A stretch of 64,000 nt of DNA. Origin: Fulvivirga sp. M361 (GTDB lineage Bacteria > Bacteroidota > Bacteroidia > Cytophagales > Cyclobacteriaceae). The stretch covers positions 1 to 64,000 of the forward strand of contig NZ_VKDC01000023.1 in NCBI RefSeq assembly GCF_007097395.1. The letters run 5' to 3'. Both the position numbers and the translations under genes were made by a program. The notes beneath the pieces were generated by a model that saw only the letters and a list, made by a program, of their open reading frames with translations, was not told where the DNA came from and did no database searches. Positions 54,837-63,240 of the stretch are shown here, in pieces. The first letter of the stretch is position 1. Every line of letters begins with the position of its first letter.

Positions 54837-55466
54837 ATGACGAAAACTTCAGCAAATAAGTCCATGGCGCATCCCTGGCATGGCATATCATCAGGAAAAG
54901 ATACTCCGGAAATTGTTAATGCCTTTATAGAAATGACGCCTTCTGATGGTGTTAAATATGAAATAGATAAACATACAGGCTTTCTAAAGGTGGACCGCCC
55001 ACAGAAGTTTTCAAATATTGTTCCCGCACTTTATGGTTTTATTCCCAGGACATACTGCGATGTAAGAGTGGCAGAGTTGTGCAACGAAAAAACAGGTCGT
55101 AAGGATATTGTTGGCGATAAAGACCCAATAGATATATGTGTATTGACCGAACGAAATATAACCTATGGTAATATTTTAGTGCCGGCAGTACCTATAGGGG
55201 GATTCAGAATGATAGACGGTGGTGAGGCAGATGACAAGATCGTAGCTATTTTAAAGGGAGATGAAGTATTCGATAAATGGCGTTCTATTGCTGACTGCCC
55301 GGATACATTGATCAACCGTTTGAAGCATTATTTTTTAACCTATAAAGAAATGCCAGGTGATGATCCTGTAAAGAAAATAGAGATCACCGATATTTATGAT
55401 AAAAGCGAAGCCTACGAAGTTATAAAACGAAGTTGCGAGGACTATGCAAATAATTTTGAAGTATAA
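54837..55466 (+). CDS. ppa: Inorganic pyrophosphatase
   Basis: A 209-residue soluble family I pyrophosphatase that hydrolyses PPi to phosphate. The core shows VKYEIDKHTGFLKVDRPQ, VPALYGFIPRTYC and the metal-binding acidic cluster VGDKDPIDICVLTE, then GGFRMIDGGEADDKIVAIL and INRLKHYFLTYKE. In the common bacterial signature the first position is Asp-Gly-Asp-Pro-x-Asp; here it is Asp-Lys-Asp-Pro-Ile-Asp, with all aspartates kept. It is somewhat longer than the E. coli enzyme (175 residues) and stands alone. Confidence 0.93.
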   Translation: MTKTSANKSMAHPWHGISSGKDTPEIVNAFIEMTPSDGVKYEIDKHTGFLKVDRPQKFSNIVPALYGFIPRTYCDVRVAELCNEKTGRKDIVGDKDPIDICVLTERNITYGNILVPAVPIGGFRMIDGGEADDKIVAILKGDEVFDKWRSIADCPDTLINRLKHYFLTYKEMPGDDPVKKIEITDIYDKSEAYEVIKRSCEDYANNFEV

Positions 55467-55550
55467 TAGCTGCTGCTTTTTGAAGAACGAGGTATTTTGG
55501 TGCAATTAGCGGCATGTTAGATACTGATAAATGAAGCTGCACTTTACCCT

Positions 55551-55697
55551 TTATTTTTTCAGCGTTGCCATTTCGTTGACTTTTCTTTGCAATTGCAGGT
55601 AAGCGGCGACCTTTTTCATTTGTTTCTCTATATCCTCCCTGGAGATACTACTTTCCTCATATATTTTTTTGATATTTTTTCTAATGTCTATGATCAT
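55551..55697 (-). CDS. Possible 48-residue helical protein
   Basis: In the 440-bp gap between ppa and usp a frame on the minus strand encodes 48 residues, starting MIIDIRKNIKKIYEESSISR and ending MATLKK. It is highly charged and predicted helical (EDIEKQMKKVAAYLQLQRKV), like a short coiled coil. No Shine-Dalgarno or TAnnTTTG box precedes it, which carries little weight in this phylum. Coding is plausible because composition and ending are protein-like, but chance remains possible at this size. Confidence 0.4.
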   Translation of the reverse strand: MIIDIRKNIKKIYEESSISREDIEKQMKKVAAYLQLQRKVNEMATLKK

Positions 55698-55819
55698 ATG
55701 AATAGTCTTTAAATTGTTGTATATGTTTAACGTAAGACCGGGGGGCTTTCGTTCTCTTTTTTTACCGTATTTTTTGTTTTATTCTGAGCTGTTCCGAAAA
55801 GTGACCTGTGTGTGAAAAT

Positions 55820-55855
55820 ATGACAGATATCAGCTAATTTTTTGATAGCTGTCAT
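55820..55855 (+). promoter_or_regulatory. Double TGA-N6-TCA operator before usp
   Basis: Two CRP/FNR-type dyads, TGACAGATATCA (55821-55832) and TGATAGCTGTCA (55843-55854), are centred 22 bp apart, about two helical turns. Together they form a larger inverted repeat in which 12 of 13 positions pair (arms 55820-55832 and 55843-55855). The nearer dyad is centred about 42 bp before the predicted transcription start, the classical activating position. Confidence 0.5.
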
Positions 55856-55877
55856 TCAGCATGATAACTCAATAAAA

Positions 55878-55885
55878 TAGATTTG
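55878..55885 (+). promoter_or_regulatory. TAGATTTG box of the usp-ccoI-ccoS promoter
   Basis: Matches TAnnTTTG and lies 21 bp before the ATG at 55907. No TTG is present at the normal -33 spacing; the activator dyad at 55843-55854 takes that place, which points to an activator-dependent promoter. The in-frame TTG at 55883 falls inside this box and is therefore not the start codon. Confidence 0.45.
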
Positions 55886-55906
55886 AGTTTAAACAATGAC
55901 AACATT

Positions 55907-56743
55907 ATGTTAAAAATATTAGTGCCCACAGACTTTTCCAGCGAAGCTGAAAATGCGTTAAACTTTGCTGTGAAGTTAGCATCAACTACGGATGCGCATA
56001 TTGAAGTACTTAACGTTGTAGAATATAATGTTGGCATAGCTTCTGATCCGGTAGGAATTGCTGTTCCAACTACATATGAAACGGAGTTTGCAGAATTAAT
56101 GAAAGCCGGAGCAAAGCAAAAAATGGATTACTTCCTTAAGCAATTTGATGTTGAAATGACTTCTACCATACAAATTGGTAATCCTTATTTTGAGATATCG
56201 GAACGTATCATTGAATCCGGGACTCAGTTGGTCATTATGGGTACAAAAGGGGCTTCCGGAATACGAGAGTTCTTAATAGGTTCTAATGCAGAAAAAGTAG
56301 TGAGAAAAGCTAAGTGCCCGGTAATTACACTGGCAGAACCCACGGAACCATCAGATATTAAAAATATAGTCTTCGCTACAAATATCACAGATATATGTGA
56401 TGATCTTGTTGCTCATGTTAAACAGTTACAAGATATTTTTCATGCTACTATTCACTTGTTAAGGATAAACACTCCCAACAATTTTAAGAGAGACGAAGTC
56501 ACACTCACAGGGCTGGAAAATATGGCTACGAGATTTATGTTGAAAAATTATACCATCAACATATATAACGATATCTACGAAGATCAGGGAATATTGACTT
56601 TTGCGGAAAGAATTGGTGCCAATATGATTGCAATGGGAACGCACGGACGTAAAGGGATTGGACATCTTTTATCTGGCAGCCTGGCTGAAGATATTGTAAA
56701 TCATGCCAAACGGCCTATTTGGACTTACCATATTAACAACTAG
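55907..56743 (+). CDS. Tandem universal stress protein
   Basis: A 278-residue protein with two UspA domains. The ATG at 55907 (MLKILVPTDFSSEAENALNF) gives the canonical start; a TTG 24 bp upstream overlaps the promoter. Domain 1 (about 1-145) ends with the ATP-binding motif IMGTKGASGIREFLIGSNAEKVV; domain 2 (about 150-278) ends with AMGTHGRKGIGHLLSGSLAEDIV. Both keep the G-2x-G-9x-G(S/N) ATP-binding pattern. USPs of this tandem kind often accompany cbb3 oxidase assembly genes and FNR control in microaerobic bacteria. It is 9 bp upstream of ccoI, in the same apparent operon. Confidence 0.9.
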   Translation: MLKILVPTDFSSEAENALNFAVKLASTTDAHIEVLNVVEYNVGIASDPVGIAVPTTYETEFAELMKAGAKQKMDYFLKQFDVEMTSTIQIGNPYFEISERIIESGTQLVIMGTKGASGIREFLIGSNAEKVVRKAKCPVITLAEPTEPSDIKNIVFATNITDICDDLVAHVKQLQDIFHATIHLLRINTPNNFKRDEVTLTGLENMATRFMLKNYTINIYNDIYEDQGILTFAERIGANMIAMGTHGRKGIGHLLSGSLAEDIVNHAKRPIWTYHINN

Positions 56744-56752
56744 AATAATTCT

Positions 56753-59134
56753 ATGTCTCAGGGAGTTCTTCTTGAAAAGCAAATAGATTGCTTTCACTGT
56801 GGTGAATTGTGCGAAGAGTTGACAGTTGTTCATGATAGTAAGTCATTTTGCTGTCATGGGTGTCGTGCGGTCTATGAGCTTTTTCAGGAAACTGACCTTC
56901 AGGATATATATGATGCCAGAAAAGAATTTAAGACCAAGCAAGGGGCATATGAACATTTGAATAACCCGGATATTTTAAATAAGCTCTTAAGCTTTCAGTC
57001 GGATGATTACAATAAAGTAAAGTTGATATTACCTGCCGTGCACTGCAGCTCTTGTGTGTATCTTCTTGAGAACCTTAATCGCTTACACAACGGTGTGATT
57101 CGTGTAAACCTGAACTTTACAAAAAAGGAAGCAGATCTTCATTACAATCCAGCGAAAGTGTCTTTGGTGGAGCTATCAGAATTATTAGCTTCTATCGGAT
57201 ACCCTCCCAAGTTTGACGCTGAACCGCAGAAAAAGACCAGTCAGGCTACGAGTCGACTATCCATGAAAATTGGTATAGCAGCCTTTTGCTTTGGTAATAT
57301 TATGTTACTAAGCTTTCCCGAGTACTTTGGTTTTGATGAGTTAGGTGATAATACCTTCAGCCGTTTTTTCGCATGGATCAACATAGCGCTTACTTTACCC
57401 ATTATTTTGTATGCTGGAAATGATTACTTCATCTCAGCGTGGAAAGGCTTGAAAAAAGGTTTCATCAATATTGATGTACCTATCGCTCTGGGTATTTTGA
57501 CCTTATTTCTGCGAAGTTTATATGAGGTGATTACAGCCGTAGGGCCTGGCTATCAAGATTCACTAGCCGGTTTGGTGTTTTTCCTTTTGATCGGGAAATG
57601 GTTTCAAAGTAAAACCTATGACAATCTTTCCTTTGAACGAGACTATAAATCTTATTTTCCACTGGCGGTACTGAAACAATTAGAAAACAAAGCAGAAGTA
57701 TCGACACCCATACAAGACCTGAAGCCAGGGGATAAGATCATGGTACGCAATGAAGAAATTATTCCTGCAGATTCTGTCTTGCTGGATGGAGTTGCGCATA
57801 TTGATTATAGTTTTGTTACAGGTGAATCAAGGCCGGTTAAAGTGAGAAAAAATGAGATTATTTATGCTGGAGGCAGACAAATAGGCGAACGCATACTACT
57901 GAAGCTGACTAAACCCACTTCACATAGCTACCTTACAGAGCTTTGGAATAACCCGGTTTTCAAGAAAACAGATCTCTTCAATGTAACCCTGTTGATTAAC
58001 AAGGTAAGTCGATATTTTACACTGATTGTCTTGAGTATTGCCGGTTTGGCCGCAGGCTATTGGTTAATGACGGACCCTAAACAGGTTTGGACAGTGATTT
58101 CGGCAGTTTTGATTGTTGCCTGCCCCTGTGCACTTGCACTTTCAGCGCCTTTTGCAAATGGTAATGCTATTCGTATACTAGGACGTAATAAGTTTTATCT
58201 TAAGAATGCAGATGTGGTGGAATGCTTGTCTTCAGTAGATACAATAGTTTTCGATAAAACGGGTACAATAACATCTACTAATAGCGGTCAAGTGAATTAT
58301 GAAGGGGAGACTTTGGAAGCAATGGACACAGCTGTATTGGCAGCTATGACTGCCAATTCAACGCATCCTTTGAGCAAGCAGATAGGTGAATCTTTAAAAG
58401 TAACAGAACCTGCCATACTTCAAAACTTTTCGGAAAAACCAGGTTTGGGATTAACAGCACAGTACAATAACAATTCCTACAAATTGGGATCAGAGGAGTG
58501 GGTATCGGGTATAAAAGGTACTGAGAAAGGCACTAAAGTATTTATTAGTAAGAATAAAGATGTATTAGGATATTTTTGTATCAGCTATACATATCGTAAA
58601 GGGCTTTTAGAGTTGGTGCAGAAGCTGAGAAAACGATATGAAATACTTATATTATCCGGCGACAATGATCATGAAAGAGAAAAACTAGCTTCTGTTTTTG
58701 GCGATAGAGATATGTATTTTAATCAGAGTCCTGATGATAAACTGCAATTTGTAGAGAAACTCCAGCAAAAAGGCAAGAAGGTCATGATGCTGGGAGATGG
58801 TTTAAATGATGCCGGAGCCTTAAAGTGTAGTCATGTGGGAATAGCGGTCACAGATGATGTAGCGTCTTTTTCACCCGCTTGTGATGGTATAGTTCTCGGA
58901 GAAAAACTATCCTGGATTTCTAAAGTTTTGGAATTTGCATCAAATGCCAGAAGAATTGTTATGATCAGTTTCATCATTTCATTTGCTTATAATGTTTTGG
59001 GAATAGGGCTGGCAGTAAGTGGTATGTTGACACCTTTGATAGCAGCTATTTTAATGCCGGTAAGTAGTATATCGGTGGTTGTTTTTGCTACATTAGGTAT
59101 TAACTACATGGCAAAGAAGCGACATTTAATGTAG
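56753..59134 (+). CDS. ccoI: Copper-transporting P-type ATPase for cbb3 oxidase assembly
   Basis: A 793-residue P1B-type ATPase of the CcoI/FixI branch, which supplies copper for the CuB site of cytochrome cbb3 oxidase. A cysteine-rich N-terminal segment (CFHCGELC and FCCHGCRAVYEL, residues about 13-43) precedes a heavy-metal-associated domain with AVHCSSCVYLL (about 95-105). Helices follow, with the ion-channel motif ACPCALALSAPFANG near 455, the phosphorylation site FDKTGTITS near 500 and GDGLNDAGALK near 680. The extended N-terminal cysteine cluster separates CcoI from ordinary CopA exporters. ccoS follows 62 bp later, and ccoN lies 4 kb downstream. Confidence 0.93.
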   Translation: MSQGVLLEKQIDCFHCGELCEELTVVHDSKSFCCHGCRAVYELFQETDLQDIYDARKEFKTKQGAYEHLNNPDILNKLLSFQSDDYNKVKLILPAVHCSSCVYLLENLNRLHNGVIRVNLNFTKKEADLHYNPAKVSLVELSELLASIGYPPKFDAEPQKKTSQATSRLSMKIGIAAFCFGNIMLLSFPEYFGFDELGDNTFSRFFAWINIALTLPIILYAGNDYFISAWKGLKKGFINIDVPIALGILTLFLRSLYEVITAVGPGYQDSLAGLVFFLLIGKWFQSKTYDNLSFERDYKSYFPLAVLKQLENKAEVSTPIQDLKPGDKIMVRNEEIIPADSVLLDGVAHIDYSFVTGESRPVKVRKNEIIYAGGRQIGERILLKLTKPTSHSYLTELWNNPVFKKTDLFNVTLLINKVSRYFTLIVLSIAGLAAGYWLMTDPKQVWTVISAVLIVACPCALALSAPFANGNAIRILGRNKFYLKNADVVECLSSVDTIVFDKTGTITSTNSGQVNYEGETLEAMDTAVLAAMTANSTHPLSKQIGESLKVTEPAILQNFSEKPGLGLTAQYNNNSYKLGSEEWVSGIKGTEKGTKVFISKNKDVLGYFCISYTYRKGLLELVQKLRKRYEILILSGDNDHEREKLASVFGDRDMYFNQSPDDKLQFVEKLQQKGKKVMMLGDGLNDAGALKCSHVGIAVTDDVASFSPACDGIVLGEKLSWISKVLEFASNARRIVMISFIISFAYNVLGIGLAVSGMLTPLIAAILMPVSSISVVVFATLGINYMAKKRHLM

Positions 59135-59196
59135 CGACTGTGCCGTTAATTGGCTTTATTAGAGTAAAACAATACAGAAAAATAATCGAGTACGAT

Positions 59197-59376
59197 ATGG
59201 CAGTTATTTTTGTCCTTATTTTAGTCAGTATGACCGTAGCCGGAGGGTTTTTAGGACTTTTTATTTGGGCCACCAAGTCAGGTCAGTTTGATGACACTGT
59301 AACACCATCCATGAGAATGTTATTTGATAACAAGTCATCAAAGGGTAAAACAGGAGAATCCAACATTAAAAAGTAG
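59197..59376 (+). CDS. ccoS: cbb3 oxidase assembly protein CcoS
   Basis: A 59-residue single-pass membrane protein. The ATG at 59197 (MAVIFVLILVSMTVAGGFLG) fits the family; a GTG at 59140 would add 19 residues and spoil the N-terminal anchor. The helix is followed by the family motif FIWATKSGQFDDTVTPSMRML. CcoS is needed for insertion of haem and copper into cbb3 oxidase. It directly follows ccoI and converges with the DUF4136 gene, leaving 1 bp between them. Confidence 0.92.
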   Translation: MAVIFVLILVSMTVAGGFLGLFIWATKSGQFDDTVTPSMRMLFDNKSSKGKTGESNIKK

Positions 59377-59377
59377 A

Positions 59378-59905
59378 TCAAGGAACTCGTTTAGGGAACT
59401 TCCTCATGGCTTTTCTTACACTTCTGTTGATCTCAGTCTGGGTTATTGTTGGTGAAAGTGACATAGACCTTTTGGAAGTAGATCTCCAGAGCATTTGACC
59501 GGTGGCCCGTTGACCGATATCAATGATCAAAGCGCCCTTTAAAAAATAGTAGTAATCTTCCCGGTGATAATCATCCCAAAAAGGTAGGTCTTCTTCGTGA
59601 ACCCGTGCAAATTTGGCAGAGTCTTCCTGTACTACAATATGATAATCAACAATCAAGTCCGCCTGATCATCGGTTTGTTCATATCCTTTATCGTACATTT
59701 CTTTTGCTACAGCATTCCCGATCATTTCGATTACAGCACTGTCATTTAAATACCCTGGTCCCTGATAGTTTAACTCGCACCCTTCTAACCAACACCAGGT
59801 TTTAAATTGAGTGAAATTAGCCCGGGGATCATATTTGACCTTAACCTTAACCGAACTACAGGCTATAAACAATAATATGAATACACTGAAAACCAGTTTT
59901 TGCAT
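59378..59905 (-). CDS. DUF4136-type lipoprotein
   Basis: A 175-residue lipoprotein. The ATG at 59905 (MQKLVFSVFILLFIACSS) gives a signal with a slightly unusual lipobox (FIAC); a longer frame from 59995 has no signal. The DUF4136 pattern is clear: YDPRANFTQFKTWCW near the N-terminus, ADLIVDYHIVVQ in the middle and GALIIDIGQRATGQMLWRST toward the end. Members are periplasmic or outer-membrane lipoproteins of unknown function. Its presence between ccoS and hemN is probably incidental, as it is on the opposite strand. Confidence 0.82.
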   Translation of the reverse strand: MQKLVFSVFILLFIACSSVKVKVKYDPRANFTQFKTWCWLEGCELNYQGPGYLNDSAVIEMIGNAVAKEMYDKGYEQTDDQADLIVDYHIVVQEDSAKFARVHEEDLPFWDDYHREDYYYFLKGALIIDIGQRATGQMLWRSTSKRSMSLSPTITQTEINRSVRKAMRKFPKRVP

Positions 59906-60001
59906 GCTATAGGCGCTTTTTAAGTAATCAAAGTAGCATTGTTTTTGGCTGAGAATATCCATGTTTAATAAAGTCAGAATGATCCTCATCAGCACATGAC
60001 C

Positions 60002-60013
60002 TGATGTACGTCA
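60002..60013. promoter_or_regulatory. TGA-N6-TCA dyad before hemN
   Basis: TGATGTACGTCA, symmetric at 10 of 12 positions, lies 36 bp before the hemN start between the divergent DUF4136 and hemN genes. It has the same half-sites and spacing as the usp and ccoN dyads. No clear TAnnTTTG box lies between it and the ATG. Confidence 0.35.
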
Positions 60014-60048
60014 TCTTTTGTTTTTTTTAAATCTACCATCTTCACTTC

Positions 60049-61407
60049 ATGAAAATTACAAAATCTCTGATCAAAAAGTATAATGTACCAACGCCGAGGT
60101 ACACCAGCTACCCGACTGTTCCCCTTTGGGAAAACAAATTTGAATCCATCCATGACTGGATGAAAATCGTTAAAAGGACGTTTGATGAAACCAACGAAGA
60201 TCAGGGTATAAGCTTATATATTCATTTACCTTATTGTGAAAGTTTATGTACTTATTGTGCATGTAATACTCGCATCACTAAGAATCATAAGGTAGAAGCT
60301 CCCTATATTGACAGCATACTGACAGAATGGAGAAGATACCTTACAACCTTTGGAGAAGCTCCTATAATACGTGAGTTACATTTAGGAGGTGGTACACCTA
60401 CCTTTTTCAGTCCTGAAAGCTTACATAGATTAGTAAATAGCATACTTTCTTCCTCTCGAATCCACCCTGAAAGGGCGTTTTCTTTTGAAGGACATCCAAA
60501 TAATACAAGTCGGGAACATTTACAAACATTGTATGATCTGGGCTTCAGGAGGGTGAGCTATGGTGTACAAGATCTGGATTTCAAAGTACAAAAAACGATT
60601 AACCGTATTCAGCCTTTCGAAAATCTGGTACGTGCTACAGATGAGGCGAGAAGTATTGGTTACACTTCTGTAAACTTTGATCTTATCTACGGGCTACCGT
60701 ATCAAACTTCAGAAACGGTGGCGGATACAATAAGCCGGGTGCTTGCATTGAGGCCGGAACGTATAGCATTTTACAGTTATGCTCATGTGCCCTGGAAACG
60801 ACCAGGTCAGAGGGCCTATGATGAAGCTGACCTTCCCACAGACAGTGTGAAACGTGCGCTTTATGAAGTAGGCAAGGCACTATTAATTGAGCATAATTAC
60901 ACCGATGTTGGTATGGATCATTTTGCCTTACCCGGTGACGAATTATATGTAGCTTATCAGAATAAAACCATGCATAGAAATTTCATGGGATATACTGATG
61001 CCTCAACAGATCTTTTAATTGGTTTAGGTGTTTCTGCTATAAGCGATGCAAAATACGCATACCTGCAAAACGTTAAGGTAGTGGAACACTACAGGGATCA
61101 GGTGACGAAAAAAGAAATGGACTGGGAGAATGGACACATACTTTCGGACAAAGATTTTTTTGAAAAGGGGCAGATCCTGGATATCGCCTGTAGTGCGGAA
61201 CTACGTTGGGAGTCTGGAGAGGTGGATCTGGACGTGCTTATTCGACTGAATGAAATGGCTGCAGAAGGCTTGATCGAGCTCTACGACAAAGGTTTTAGAG
61301 TTACGGAGCTTGGTATGGCATTTTTAAGGAATATCTGTTCTGTGTTCGATAAGCGAATGCATCAGAAAAGACTGAACGATACACCTGTTTTTAGTAAAGC
61401 CATTTAA
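60049..61407 (+). CDS. hemN: Oxygen-independent coproporphyrinogen III dehydrogenase
   Basis: A 452-residue radical-SAM enzyme of full HemN length. It decarboxylates coproporphyrinogen III to protoporphyrinogen IX without oxygen. The iron-sulfur cluster motif C63-ESL-C67-TY-C70 is followed by AC, the CxxxCxxCxC form that marks true HemN rather than HemW. Upstream RYTSYPT and downstream LHLGGGTPTFFSPE, VNFDLIYGLPYQT and DHFALPGDELYVAY are typical. Placement between cbb3 assembly genes and ccoN makes sense, since haem is needed for the oxidase under low oxygen. Confidence 0.96.
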   Translation: MKITKSLIKKYNVPTPRYTSYPTVPLWENKFESIHDWMKIVKRTFDETNEDQGISLYIHLPYCESLCTYCACNTRITKNHKVEAPYIDSILTEWRRYLTTFGEAPIIRELHLGGGTPTFFSPESLHRLVNSILSSSRIHPERAFSFEGHPNNTSREHLQTLYDLGFRRVSYGVQDLDFKVQKTINRIQPFENLVRATDEARSIGYTSVNFDLIYGLPYQTSETVADTISRVLALRPERIAFYSYAHVPWKRPGQRAYDEADLPTDSVKRALYEVGKALLIEHNYTDVGMDHFALPGDELYVAYQNKTMHRNFMGYTDASTDLLIGLGVSAISDAKYAYLQNVKVVEHYRDQVTKKEMDWENGHILSDKDFFEKGQILDIACSAELRWESGEVDLDVLIRLNEMAAEGLIELYDKGFRVTELGMAFLRNICSVFDKRMHQKRLNDTPVFSKAI

Positions 61408-61471
61408 CCAGGTTATTTCTTTGTGAGAGATCCGTATAATTTAATAGTTAGCCAAACCTTAATAGAATAGA

Positions 61472-63034
61472 CTAATCATTAATATCTGAATAACCTTCAT
61501 TATTAAAGTCCGGGAAAACCTTTTTGATGTTCCGGTCAGTGGGCTTTTTGGAATTGGTCCAATCTGCAGGCAACTCAAGTAGTATTAATTTTTTATTATT
61601 CAATTCTGCTTTCAATTTGTCTATATCTGCATTGTATGATTTACCACGGCGCTTAGTTTTCAGCGCATATTTTCGGGCAAAATTATCTCCATCAGTTTGC
61701 AACTGATTTCTTATATCAATGTTTATTTTTAGTTTATCAAGAATATCATTTTTAGACCTTCCAATAACTTCTGTGGCTTCCAATGTGCCTAATGTTAGTA
61801 TAGCAGTACCCCCTACACCCGTTACATAGTTTCTGGGATCCTCCTCAAGGAAGACCGGCGAAATGCCTGTAGCTGCACCTAAAGTAGCACTGACAATGGA
61901 TCGATGTTTTTTTCCCTTTTTTGCTTTTTTTAACGCTTTATTCAAATCCCGTTGATTTTCGTCTAAATGAGCGATCAAATCCCTGGTTTCTAATAGCATA
62001 GACCGATATTTTTGATATAACCGCAGATCTTTCTTTTCAATGTTTTCTGCATCTGTTACGCTTATAAGTATCTTTTTATCCTGTTTTTTACCACTTTCAT
62101 CAATGGCAAAAAATGTTACTTGTATAGTATCTACTTTACCTTCTTCTAAAAGGAAGTCATATCCTGGGGTCCACTTGAACTCCCACTGAGTATTCGTATA
62201 TTTAGTTAAAGCGCTTTTATCCACTTTTAGGTTGTTACTCAAAAAACCTACGTCAACCACGTTTTCATCGCCGTTGGGGTCTGTTACATAGAGATTAAGA
62301 TTGACTACTTCATCTTCTCTAACTGAAAAAATGGAATCCGAAGGTACTATAAGAATATCCGGAGGTAGGTCTAACTGAGTGGATTGTATCACTATTTCTC
62401 CGGTGCTCTCTAATTTTTCGGGCTGGTCCTGAACTATAAATCGTATTCTAAGTGGTTTTTTTTGCAAACTCCTGAACTGATTACGAGATGGACGCCAGGA
62501 TAGTATACCAAGTTCTGATAGAGAAGCCCCTTCCGGGAGGTCTTCTAATACCGGTTGAAATACGATAGGGTCTTCGTCCGGATCTCTTACCTGTGAAGCC
62601 TTATTTAAATTGTATTTATTTGTATTGTACTGTTTTACATAAAATACAGGGATATCGTTAATTTGAGGGGGTCTGTTCTTATGAATGACATCAAATTGAA
62701 CTTGTTTGTTCGCTTTCTGACCATTTTTGCTGATGGCAGTTATGATTGTACTGAATCGTTTCTTCTCTTCGATCCTACTGACCAGATCATGTGAGGGTAC
62801 CCAGAAAAAATTCCCGGTAGAATCAAAAGATATTCCCAGCTCACCTTCATAATCAATTTTAAAATCATAGTATCCTTCTTCTGAACCGGAAATACTTAAC
62901 TTAAAAGAAACCGTGTCACCTTCCTGCACTACATTCCATCCGGGTTCAGAGGGAATATTCCACATCTCTTGAGCATCAATAGTATAGCTGGCACAGAAAA
63001 CAATAAGAAAGACGATAAGCACTCGATTTTTCAT
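61472..63034 (-). CDS. Exported protein with Ig/cadherin-like modules and a lysine-rich helical tail
   Basis: A 520-residue protein with signal peptide MKNRVLIVFLIVFCASYTID then AQ. Residues about 25-335 look like three immunoglobulin- or cadherin-like modules, each with a [W]-x-PS/PG ending (GNFFWVPSHDLVS, LGILSWRPSRNQF, WEFKWTPGYDFLL) and a D-x-DxDP-type calcium-like motif (QVRDPDEDPIVF, VTDPNGDENVV). The last 180 residues are helical and basic (DENQRDLNKALKKAKKGKKH, KYALKTKRRGKSYNADID). No T9SS tail is visible. Function not recognised; the module ends resemble putative-Ig domains of surface proteins. It lies between hemN and ccoN on the opposite strand. Confidence 0.7.
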   Translation of the reverse strand: MKNRVLIVFLIVFCASYTIDAQEMWNIPSEPGWNVVQEGDTVSFKLSISGSEEGYYDFKIDYEGELGISFDSTGNFFWVPSHDLVSRIEEKKRFSTIITAISKNGQKANKQVQFDVIHKNRPPQINDIPVFYVKQYNTNKYNLNKASQVRDPDEDPIVFQPVLEDLPEGASLSELGILSWRPSRNQFRSLQKKPLRIRFIVQDQPEKLESTGEIVIQSTQLDLPPDILIVPSDSIFSVREDEVVNLNLYVTDPNGDENVVDVGFLSNNLKVDKSALTKYTNTQWEFKWTPGYDFLLEEGKVDTIQVTFFAIDESGKKQDKKILISVTDAENIEKKDLRLYQKYRSMLLETRDLIAHLDENQRDLNKALKKAKKGKKHRSIVSATLGAATGISPVFLEEDPRNYVTGVGGTAILTLGTLEATEVIGRSKNDILDKLKINIDIRNQLQTDGDNFARKYALKTKRRGKSYNADIDKLKAELNNKKLILLELPADWTNSKKPTDRNIKKVFPDFNNEGYSDIND

Positions 63035-63038
63035 GTGA

Positions 63039-63068
63039 CAAATATAGAACCGTCAGCATATTGTGCAA
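63039..63068 (-). promoter_or_regulatory. Promoter of the Ig-module protein, very close to its start codon
   Basis: On the minus strand TTG (63068-63066) and TATATTTG (63046-63039) are exactly 19 bp apart. The ATG at 63034 begins four bases after the box, so the transcript should have almost no leader. Confidence 0.6.
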
Positions 63069-63139
63069 AGTTTAAGACGGTAAGCCTCCATAGCTTCCGG
63101 TGTAATAGGGTCAGCTTGAGCTATTTTGATTTTCTAAAA

Positions 63140-63151
63140 TGATTTAAATCA
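63140..63151 (+). promoter_or_regulatory. Perfect FNR/CRP-type palindrome before ccoN
   Basis: TGATTTAAATCA is a perfect 12-base palindrome, matching the inner part of the E. coli FNR consensus (TTGAT-N4-ATCAA) except for the outermost base on each side. It lies 89 bp before the ccoN start. A weak TACGGGTG box begins 63174, at the same distance from the dyad as the usp promoter box. Confidence 0.55.
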
Positions 63152-63240
63152 GTTTAGCGACTAACCTCGGTCATACGGGTGCCTTAAAGTCATCACTACT
63201 TTCGTTACGGATTATCATAACGAACAAACCCAGATGTTAT

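Noticed and set aside
59140-59196. GTG start for ccoS
   Set aside because: It adds 19 charged residues ahead of the membrane helix that normally begins CcoS.
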